Source: Bicyclus anynana
Lineage: Eukaryota > Arthropoda > Insecta > Lepidoptera > Nymphalidae
Length of the DNA stretch: 64,000 bases
Assembly: GCF_947172395.1 (NCBI RefSeq)
Contig: NC_069094.1
Coordinates: 3,928,501-3,992,500 of the forward strand
Direction: 5' to 3'
Below, piece by piece: positions 39,101 to 51,100 of the stretch. The translations under genes and the position numbers were made by a program. Each line of letters starts with the position of its first letter. The stretch's first letter is position 1. The notes under the pieces were generated by a model. It was not told where the DNA came from. It saw only the letters and a program-made list of their open reading frames with translations, and ran no database searches.

Positions 39101-42100
39101 TACTTTGAAGGTCATCAAAATATGGTTAAAATATTTTAAAAAATCAAGAAGTTATGACGAAATTCCAGATATTTTTGGATCCCCCTTGTATTATGTCATG
39201 TAATGCACCATTTATCATAAATTCACCTAAAAAAATAAAGAACTTTTATTCAATCTGTCACCCCCATTGATTTATATTTTCGCTACAAAAGGTAGCTCAT
39301 GTTCGGCTCCAAGGTCCAATTTATCTCCGTTTTTAGACCGTAGATTTGTTGAGATATGTGAGATTTTTTTAAAATCAAAAACTACATCAACAAACGTGCC
39401 AATTCTTTCAATATATTATATAAACTTCGTTATTATAAATTACATGCAAATACATATAAATCTAAATCGTTTGATATATAAATATCTTTGAAAACTTTAC
39501 AATTTTCTATAAATCATTTGTATAAGTTTTGCTAGTTCATATCCACCTTTTCAATGGAGTTAAATATTGTTTATTATGTGTTATTTGATTTATAAATTTT
39601 GAAAAATATAATATATTATCATGCTGGAGTTATTTTTCATCAACCATAAAATTGCATCCGCTATTAATTTGTGTTTATGATATAAATTACAATTCATGTG
39701 CTCTTTGTTAATGGATGATTTTGTTATAAAAATTTAATATTTTACTGCAAAATAAATATTGATCGAACATTATATAAGTGATATAGTATTATGATGCCTT
39801 TTATTTACAGTGCAGAGTAGGAATTATATAGAGATATATTCATTAATAAATGCAAATCGCTCATTAGTCGTATAAATTTTTGTTACGCTGTTACCTGCAA
39901 ACTTAAGGGCTAACTTATAAAACCTTATGAGCATAATAACGCAACTAAATCGTCAATTAATTAGGAAACAAAGTTAGAATTTGTTAGCACACCATCCAGT
40001 ACCAGCCACCAAAGACATGTTAAAGCCAACTCTACCAAGACAAAGCGAAAATGAAAAATAAACAACGTTACGGATACAGAGGACGCGAGTCCGGGAGGCG
40101 TTTCGTGATTTGTGTCCTCGAGAAAAAAAAAAGCTAAAAGAAAATTTAAAAAAAATAATCACACAGCTTACAACGCCATTGAACAGCCAAAGTTTGTTGG
40201 GTGACGACTTGAGTTTAAATGAATTCAGTAAGCGCAGAGGACCGCGAGTGCAGCGCGCGATCACCCAACAATGTCCGAAAAGCTTCTCGCATACACACTG
40301 GACATGTATCGCACCGGTCGGTAGCGTGTCGTGTAGGATTGTGGAGTTACATATGTCGATAAACTATTTATGTATTGTGTTGTGTGACTATAAAACTAAA
40401 AACGCCAATTACAATATTTCAAGAGATTCAATATTTCAATATTTATGAGTATTAGATATAAAAATACATAGTACGAGATCCGCCATAAGAAATATATACC
40501 CTCATCTGTTATTCATTTGGGATAAGAAATAAATGATACATAATATTCACATTGACACATTGCAAATAAGTTGCCTAGTTAAATTGCGGCCGGATAGTAT
40601 TAAACGATATTTTTTATTTAATTTAAATTTATTTAACCTACTTTCCTCAAAGGTTAATTAAAATAATCGTACACTACACCAAAAAGAATTGAAAACGACA
40701 ATGTTTCTTGCATTCATAGTGCAACTGTGGGGTTGTTATATACCCTCATCAGTCATTTAGTCATATAATATGTCAAATGAAAGCTTTTTTATGCTTAATT
40801 GTATTAAGTTGCCTTTGATTTGGTTATTGGTTTCCTCAATTTTGTATGAAAAACATGTCTGACTAACTAAGCAATCTATTTGTTGACACTGTAAATATTA
40901 CCTATCATTTATTTCTTATCAATGATGAATAAAATAACAGATGAGGGTATATATTTCTTATGCCGCATGTTAGACTAACACTAAATAGATATCATGAAAA
41001 TCATAGTAAATTCCTATTCATAGTGTGAAGTGTGTAGGGTAGGGCGCGCGTGTGGTGTGTGTAGTGTGTGTGTGTGTGCTACGCGTGCATATGCGAGCGC
41101 CTGAGCGAGTACCGTGTGGCGCGTGGTGGCGAGGTGCGCGAGGTGCGGGAGGTGCGCGAGGTGGGCGAGGTGCGCGAGGTGCGCGGGGGGAGGCGCGAGG
41201 CGCGGCAGCGTGCGCATGATCTCGGAGGGGGTGAGCACGCGGATGTGCGCGTCCGCCTCCAGGAGCCCGCCCGCCGTCACCGTCACGTTGGGCGCGCGAA
41301 CCGTGCCGCCGGGGCCGACCGTGGGCGCGCTCGCGGCGGGCGCCGGGAGCGTGGGCGTGGGGGGCGCGGGGGGCGCGGCGAGGGGGCTGGGCGTGGTGGG
41401 CGCCGACGCGGTGGGCGTGGGCGTGGCCGGGGAGCGCGCGCCGTCCTCGGCGCCGCCGGCTCCCGCGCTCGCCGGGCCGCTCGTGCTCTGCCGCGCCAAC
41501 CAACGCTTAGTGCTTACTCATATACCCAGCGATCGAATCCAAATGGGCGACCGACAGTCTCCTTACATAGATTCCTACCATGACGACCTCGAGCTGTTAT
41601 ACAATTCTCCTACTATAAAATTAGCGAGCACTACTCATTAGGTGCAGTGATAAAGTTGAATTTTGTATTACATTCAATGACGGTCATCGTAGAATCCTAA
41701 GTAAAATGTGATACACAAACTTAAACATTTTATTATACTAGTATTTTATTATCTTAAAAACTTATTAAGAATATGTTAGTGATCCATTACAATTGATATT
41801 TTAACATCTATACATTTTAAACTAATTAGTTAAACAGTACAAAATGAGACTAGAATACCAAATCAAATTTTATTTCAATAGATTTCAGCACTAGTTTTAG
41901 TCTGCTTGAAATTTAGATTATCTAAAATGATTAAATAAATTACAAAATATTTTGCAATAATAACAATCTTTTGAATATCTGTTATAATTAAATTTTGTAA
42001 ATATACCCAATGTATGTAAAACTGTATTTGGTGTAACAAAACTACGCTTTATTTACAGCTGTGCTGTGTTACAACAAGCAACAGGAACTACAGCTCGCTC

Positions 42101-45100
42101 TATTTGACGCAAAACAAAAGCCTTTATAATTAGCAGCTTTTACGAACCCTCTTCACACACAAACACTAGAATATTCCCAATAAATTAGTCTAAAAAATAG
42201 TCTATAATTTGCTAAGTCTGATGAATAAAACAGTAGACAATATTGTAATAGACTAGCATGTCACATCACTCTTCCAACACTAAAACCTTCCATGATTACT
42301 TATATTATTAAATTCTTTTGTATATCAAGTAGTGTTAGTAACGGATTGGACGAGGACAAGGCGTAGTGCACACCAGGCGTACTGTCAACTGCGGAATATC
42401 AGCGTCAAACTTTACTTGATATCACTAAGTAAAGACTGCATAACGTCTTGATGTCTTATATATAAAGATGAATATTTACTTCAAATTAAATTGCAATTAA
42501 AAATATAAAAAAATACTGTCATGTAATACAGAATAATATGAATAATATTTACAGTTCTTTCAACCGCTGTATCACGGAAATACTTATGAAAAAAGTGCAG
42601 ATACATTTTTTGTAGGGAATCGGATAATCTATAATTTTTGTCCCAACTATTTTTGCTGCAAAACTCACTGTTTAACTGTACGCGAAAAACCTATTTTTGC
42701 AAACTTTCACCATCAATAAAATATTAACACAAAGGGGATTGATGGGGACTTTGAACAATTTGTTTATAATAGTATTCTGAACATAATCTTACTTATATTT
42801 CAAGAATTAATTTGACTGAACTAAAAATTCTCAAATGAGACAATGCCGATAAATAAATTGTTGATTTCTAAAACACAAATTTTTAATTGGAACCTAAAAT
42901 AAAGATGGTTTTTTGTAATTGTATGAGAAAATCATTACTGAAGCAACGCTCGTGCCGCAGCGGACAGTACGCACAGTGTAAACCACGCCCAACACAAGCC
43001 GTGGTGGACGCGCGGACTAGGTGGGCACACGAGTGAGTACAACACAGTGAGTAATGGTTAGCACACACGTATGGAAGTCTAAGGCCGAGGACATACCTGC
43101 TGAGCTTTCTTCATGCGGATTGCGCTGCGGTTGTCCCTCGCGCGTTGGAGGTACGGCGCCTTCTGTTCGGAGGGCAGGGCCCGCCATTTCTTCAGTATCT
43201 GCTTGCACCGGTCGACCCAATTGGGGAACTCTGTTTTCCATTCCGGGTGGTTGGTGTTGGCGTATAGCACTGCTGATATTGTGGCCGCTGAACCTAGACC
43301 TGTGCACCGTGATTTGGGCATTAATGGTCTCTTTTAAGGAATTTAAATTTTATTTTCAAGTCGGTTTCACCCGTGTGGTTCCCGTTCAAGTAGAAATACG
43401 GAGATAATATATATGCCTATAACCTTCCTCGATATATGGACTATCCAACACCGAAAGAATTTTTCAAATCGGATCAGTAGTACCTAAGATTAGCGCGTTC
43501 AACCAAACAAACAAACTTTTCAGCTTTATAATATTAGTATAGATTTATAATAAGTATCAGAAAAAAGTGTTTAATCATATTTTAATATTTTTAGGATTTA
43601 ATGATAATGTAAATGTGCCAATGCCAGCAGTCCCTCAGCCGATGGACATCCACTACGGAACTTGAGCCTTTTGTATGGACTTCCAAACATCACGATCCTG
43701 AGCCGCCTGCATCCAGAAACACCCTGTGACTCGTTTGATGTTGTCAATTCACCTCATAGAGGGTCGCCCAACTCGAATCACGTACCAAGCCCATTGCCAC
43801 TTCAACTTCGCGACTGAGTTATGTTGTTTACTTTAGTTTCCTGATTTTCTCATTTCTGATTCAACCACGCAGAGAATCTCCAAGCAAAGCTCGTTTCATC
43901 ATGCTCAGAGTGGTTCTGGGCCTTCTTATGAGTTCTTAGCTACCAAGTCTCGTAACATAGGTCACCGTTAGCAAAACGCACTGTTCAAAAACTTGTCCCA
44001 AAGTGACACTGTAAAGGGTAATTAGAATGGGTTACTGATGAAGGGTGATTAAAAATGGGTTACTCACTCTCGTCAGCGCGCATCTTGTCCGCACTGCGCT
44101 GGTTGTAGGAGGGCGGAGGCGCGGGCTGGTCGCTCCACGCGCCCGCGCCCGCGCTCGCGCCGGACCCACCGCTGCACTCGCCGTACAGAGGACTGAGGGC
44201 GCTGCTGTAACGGTACAATCATCATTACAGTTCGTTTTACTCTTGAAAGTTTGCCGCGATTCACGATAATAGTGCGTATTATGAACGTCACAGTCGACTG
44301 TCACTGTACTCATGCTATCTGAAAAACACTTTAACAACCCATATTCGACTCACTATTGAGTCTTCTCTCAGAATGAGAGGGGTTAGCTTTTAGTCCACCA
44401 TGCTGGCTCAATGTGGATTAGCAGACTTCACACACAACTGAAAAGTTGGAGGTACGTGCCCCGGACCGGATTCGAAACTACGCCCTCCGAATCGAAGGCA
44501 GAGGTCATATCCACTGGGCTATCATATCCCACTTATCAATTATCGCGTAACATTACAATACGATGCTTAGTCTTAAAAACACAGATAACCCCCTATAGAT
44601 TCTGCGCGTTGAAATATTGTTTTCGAGTTCACTCTGTTCTAAAATCTGGCATTAGAAATATATACCCTCATCTGTTATTTATTAGTGGTAACAAATAAAG
44701 ATAATATTCACAGTGACACATTGCAAATAGGTTGCCAAGTTAAATTGAGAACCTCCTTCTTTTTGAAGTCGGTTAAAAAAGTTTCATCAAAACATAAACA
44801 ACAAATTTGTACGAATATGAGAAAGTCTAGAAAGCACTTAACTGTGCATATTAAGAAAAATGCAATAAATACGGCTAGTTTAGGTATAGGTAATGTAACA
44901 CAACTGACCCACTGCCAAACTCGGAATGATAAGGTGATGCGTATTCCATGGGGCTCTGTAGCTGCTGCCGTTGAGAGTATGGGGTCCCGGTCATCGAGTT
45001 CACGTACGATACTGTCGATTCTTGAGATTCCTGGACAGAACACGCAAGAATCAATTGAAAATTACATATATTAACTACGTAACGTGAGGACATTTTTAAT

Positions 45101-48100
45101 CAATTTCTTCAAGGCACGAACCCTGCCCAACCCTTAAATATTTTTATTTATTTATTTATTTGCAAACTTACACTAGCATTACAGGTCATCCCCAATTCAC
45201 TAGTGTAGCAATACACAATTTACAAGTAACAAAAAACTAAAACAATAAAAAATCAAAAAACTTATTTTACCTAGGTACTATAACAAATAGCCCACTGGGC
45301 AGCCTTTGTGAATTCACTCAAAGTACAACATAACATATAATATAACATTGCCACAAATCAAAAACTATTTGTTTCTTTAAATACCCGCAAAAAGTTAGTG
45401 ATTTTCAATTCATTTATGACTGCTGTTTCTCATTTTACTTCATACTTCCACTAGAGGCCTTCGCAACAAATACCTTTGCCTCAAGTGTTACATCTCTACT
45501 TAGTCTATGTGAATAGGTGTAGCGAGGGTACCTGCGAGTCATCCGTGAGCACGCCCTTGAATATCTCGTCGACGTCGTTGCTGTCCATGTCGGGCAGCGA
45601 GTCGCGCACCATCGCGTCCAGGCTCACTCCCAGCAGAGACAGCTCGTCCTTTGGTGAGATGCGCGAAGACTGCGAGCCCACGCTTGTTTCTGTGTATCAG
45701 ACAATATGTTGGCGATATTTACATCAGGGCGATCAGCGTTTTATATTGCGTCGTAGCAACGGATCAACGCGCTACGACGCTCGTGTCGGCGCGAGTAAGT
45801 CATTCTATCGGTGCGGAACATTTCATTCATCATTTGATTTATTTCGTGAGTTAGGTGGGTAATAGTGGGAGACCGATCGCGCGGCCTAGCTCATTCTTGT
45901 TGTGACCTCCACACTTTTTGTTGGATAATCCTTCATGGATTATTTTGGGATAGGCGGGGAGAATAACTGGAGAAGAAGGGGAGACTGGTGGAGAAGGGGA
46001 GTGTTAACTTGTTCTAAAAGACGTCTTTAACCCTACATCCCTCGGTCACAAGTTAGGGACTTAAGGTTATTCTCTGCCATTCTTGGTGGGAATTATTAGA
46101 CCTGACAGACTTTCATTCAATAATAGTGTTTTGCCCTTTAAATTTGCTACTGATGTAGACCCGTTTTCCGACACACGCATGGAATGGTAGATGCTGCGAT
46201 GACACATCGTATCGCAACGAACTAATGAGTAAAAAGCCTTAGTTGACAATTTAATTTTATATTTGTATGGTTATTCTTTAGCAATACAGCTTAAACCATT
46301 TGACGGAACTCGACGTAATAAGTAGTTAGTAAGATAGTTATGTCTCAGATGTGACACTCATATTATTTTAGGAACTGATTTTTGATTTTTTTTTTTTTTA
46401 GTTAATTCATTGGTATTATTGCACTCAGCTCAGAATATAGCACTGTTTTAACGTTGGCCTTGGCATTTTGTCTTTGGGCCTCAAGCGGTTTTCGATATAT
46501 CGTGAAGAGTTAACTTCCGCTTTTATATATTTAGATAAAGAGCCGCCATGTAGTTGCTCAGAACTAGTTGGTCCCTCACCAGCACTGATGTTTTCTTGTT
46601 TGGGAGTGTGTAGAGGCGCATCAACGGGCGCGGCGTCGCCGTCAGCCGGCGGCGGGCCCAAGAGGGCGTTCTTCAGCGCGGTCGAGTCCTCCGTGTGCCT
46701 CAGCTGGCACTCCTCCGATGCTTCAGTCTTTATCTTTGTGGCGTCCAATAAGGAGTTCCCATCGTCTTTCTCCTCCTTAGGCCTCAATGATTGCAAGATG
46801 TCACTCTCTTCCTGTATAAATATTTAAGTTTGTTAGTGGTTACTGTAATATTTCATTGCACGGAACAGAGAAAAGATCATCAATAACGTATCATTTGAAG
46901 TGTATAGAAATATAATAATAGACTCTAATATAATAATAGACTCTTAACTCAAGGGTTACATTATTTAAGGAAAATTAAAAATATTTCTTTTGTAAATAGA
47001 TCTTAAATTTTGTCCTTTGTATCGCATCCTTATATTATGACCTAACCAAACTTATTCTATTACTAGCTGACGCCGCGCGGTTTCACCTGCGTGGTACCCG
47101 TTCCCGTAGGGATACGGGGATAATATATAGCCTATAGCCTTCCTCGATATATGAGCTATCTAACACTGAAAGAATTTTTCTAATCGGACCAGTAGTTCCT
47201 GAGATTAGCGCGTTTAAACAAACAAACAAACAAACAAACAAACTCTTCAGCTTTATAATATTAGTATAGATATATTAATATCTCGTCGATATCGACAGTC
47301 TTACCACTACGATTACGTATTTTAAAATAATTTCGACTATCCATGTAGGATAGTCAAAATTATTTTAATTACTTTGTATGGAAACATAAAAAAAAAATTG
47401 TTATGCAGTTCGGCTCCTATAATTGGACTTATCAACACTTTGAAGGTATGGGAAATCCTCCACTACACCCAAATCAGTCAAACCGTTTCTAAATTTTACC
47501 GCAACCAACGCAAACGATCTATACTAGCATCTTACAGTGTTGAGAGTGATGAACACGCTGTTGTCGTGGTCGTTGACGGAGTAGAGCGCGGAGAGCACGT
47601 CCTCGCCGTCGCTGTCCGAATTGTCGAAGTCTCGCAGCTCGCGGTAGCCCTCCGGAGTAGCGCCGCGCGCGACCTCGCCCTCCAACATACCTCCTGCACC
47701 TACACACACAGGTACTGGACTTTATCGTCTTAAATTGTGTACAACATACATCTGCACGAGCGCACACGCACGCTCGCACAGACACATACATTCGAACCTA
47801 TCCCCTCCCAATCGAAGGCAGAGGTCGTGTCCACTGGACTATCACGCCAAATCAAATTTATTTTCATTAATTTAGGAGCAAGTGAATAAAAATTTATTAT
47901 TCACGTTTGTTGATAAAAATTGTACAGCGGGTTTGGCTTTACAATTGTGTCAATGAACTTTACGTCTAACGAGTGAAAAGTATGCTGTAAATAAGTTTCA
48001 ATTCTAACTTCATGATAAAAATAAATAATGATTAAACGAACTTACCTGTAAGTGAAGTTCTATCATAATTATGTGAGTCGCTTCATTCGAAGATATAATT

Positions 48101-51100
48101 TTACCAAGTAGTTTCCCTTAACTTACAAGCAACAACGCACGTTTCAGAGATTTATTTTCTTAGAACCGGATGTCAACAAACAAAATATTCACCCACTATG
48201 CTATATCCCCACTATGCCACCTGTTTACGTGGTGGTAGTGTTTGCGTCTAGAGTGTGTGAAAAGTATGTTGTAAATAAGTTTCAATTCTAACTTCATGAT
48301 AAAAATAATAAAGGGTGTACTAGTGTTACAATGACCACATTCAACAGACAGTTTTTCAAAAAACTCCGCTTGCTATAACTCAATATATTTTAAAATTATT
48401 TTGTTGTTGTTGAGTTGAAGTACTTCGCGAATATTCTAGATTGGGTTTAAATCTTGATTGCCCGCAAGGCATATATATAAAAAAAAATAAACACTCACCA
48501 GTGGAAGTAACAGCGGGTTTAGACGGCTCGAGCAGCTCTTTGCCGAAGAACGCCTCCTGCATGTAGGACGGGAACTGTTCCATCAGCTTCGAACGCGGCT
48601 TGCGGCGCGGCTTACGTTTGTTGCTCGGAGAATCTATATAAACAACAGTATATTAGATTAATTATATTATGATATATGTCAGTCCTGAAACTTTAAGCAA
48701 AATGGATCTTTTTAGAACGAAGTTCCTTATAGCGCGTTGCAAAAGGGGGTTAGACGAGAAAAATTAAGACCAAAAGTTGTAACGACACTTTTTGCTATAG
48801 TTGTAAGCCGTGTGGCGTGTTTTTCTCTCATAGAAAGCAAGCCAGTTATATTCGTTTCGTCTTTCTTTTTCGCATTGTCAGACACTTACCTTTGTGCCAG
48901 CTCTTTGTTAGAGACTCAAAGTTTTGACGGCCTCCTTGACGCAGTGGTATGCGTAGCATTGAGATTTTCTTAATTGGTTCAGGTCTGGCTGGTGGGAGGT
49001 TTCGGCCGTGGCTAATTACTAGTGGTGGCAAACGCCAACCGATTTAATGTCCTGGTACGAACTCGTCGATGTCTCGTCGAAACCGAAAGAACTGTGGATT
49101 TTCTTTCAACACCTAACAAGTTAGTCCGCTCCCATCTTAGATTGCATCACCACTTACCATCAGGATTGTAGTCAAGGAGTAACTTGTAGAGAATGAAAAG
49201 AAAAGTTTTAAATTGTTTTTCATGCCTACGGTACAAACTTAATAACATAAAGAAAGCTTTACTAAAACACTACTTAACAGTAGTAGTTATTGTCCAAAAT
49301 TGTCATAAATTGTACAATCACTTACCACTAGAGCCCTGTGTCCCGTCTCCCTCTTTCTCGTCGTCCGCCTGAGCTTTGGTGTTCTGTCTCTGTCGCACCA
49401 CAAAGCCGCCGATGCCGAGCTTGTTCAGATTCCTCTGTCGCTTACGTCTCAGCACAGTCAGCCCGGAGTCTGTGGTGTATATGGTGAAGCCTTCGGGCAC
49501 CGGCCCGTCGTTGGCGATGTTCCAGAGGATTCCCTCTTTTAGATTACTTGTTGGTGTCAGACCTGAGTAACACACTTATATTCATTATCAACCCATATTC
49601 GGCTCACTGCTGAGCTCGAGTCTCCTCTCTAAATGAGGTGGGTTAGGCCAATAGTCCACCACGCTGGCCCAATGCGGATTGGCAGACTTCATACACGCAA
49701 ATAATTAAGAAAATTCTCTTGTATGCAGGTTTCCTCACGATGTTTTCCGGCACCATTTGAGACATTTAATTTCTTAAATATCACTTGTCCAAACTTGTAT
49801 TTTTTTTTACACTTTTTAAATATTTATCTTATATATTATTTAATTCTTAAACTTTTTACACTTTTAAAAAGGCGAAAATTTGTGTAAGTGTGTATGTTTG
49901 TTACTCCTTCACACCGCAAATATTAAACCAATTTTGACTATAATTTAGAATAAAGATTGTTAAAGAAAAACCTATCTTAAATAATGATAATGTACCTTTC
50001 TATTAGTAAAAGAATTTTTAAAATCGGTCTAATAGTTTCCGAAGCATATCTATACTAATATTATAAAGCTGAAGGGTTTCACTGTTGGGAAGATCTATTT
50101 GAGTGTCATATTTTATCTCAGTATTCCTACGGGAACGGGAACCACGCGTATAAAACTGCGCAGCTTCTGCTAGTAATTATAAAGTTATACCCACCCGGCT
50201 CCTCTTTGACTTCGGCGGTGCTGTCGGGCTTGGAGTCGTCGCCCAGCTCGCCTTCTGCATTCTGAACCACTGTTTCAATAGATGCCATTATTTCTATATC
50301 CAATAGCCAGCGTCCAACACACAAAAATTCATGTTAGATACTCGATCTTAACTAATATCTATGATAGAATGGTGTCAAATGACCTGGTGAAAAACTGACT
50401 GAGACTGAGCAAGAATGGCGTGCCATTGTCAGTCAAAAGATATTCGATTATTTTCACACCACGAAACACTACACTGAACCATTTTTTCACTAATATATTT
50501 TAATTTATTTGGTTACTTAAATTTTGCAACAATTAACTCTGTAATTATGTGCTTGTTTAATGTATAATGCGACAAAAAAGAGTAAAAGTCAGTAAAAATA
50601 AACCAGGGTGCTTCCTATAAGAAAGAAGGAACCCTGGACCTGTAGTGAGCGATTAAAATAGGCTGATAATAATTCATTATTATTATCATCATCATCATCA
50701 TTAACAACCCATATTCGGCACACTGTTGAGCACGAATCTCCTCTCAGAATGAGAGGGGTTAGGCTAATAGTCCACCACCCTGGCCCAATGCAGACATATA
50801 AAAAAATTAAGAAAATTCTTAGGTATTCAGGTTTCCTCAAGATGTTTTTCCTTCATCATTTGAGACAGGTGATATTTAATTTCTTAAAATGCACGTAACT
50901 GAAAAGTTGGAGATGCATGTCCCGGACCAGATTCGAACCTACGCCCTCCGAATCGAAGACAGAGGTCATGATGATGATAAATGATGACCCTAATTCCGCC
51001 TACATTAGAGCGGCGTGGTGGGTTTTATTCCCTTATCTGCTCTCATATAGGAAGGAGACACCCTGGCCTTGTAGTAAGCCATTCAAATAGGTTGATAATA

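Noticed and set aside
41068..41641. Two plus-strand frames over 160 codons
   Set aside because: GC-rich shadow frames; Arg/Gly/Ala or Cys/Ala composition without splice or start context. The minus frame has better phase and sites.
44685..45074. 129-codon plus-strand frame
   Set aside because: Starts in repeat sequence and runs antisense to exon 20.
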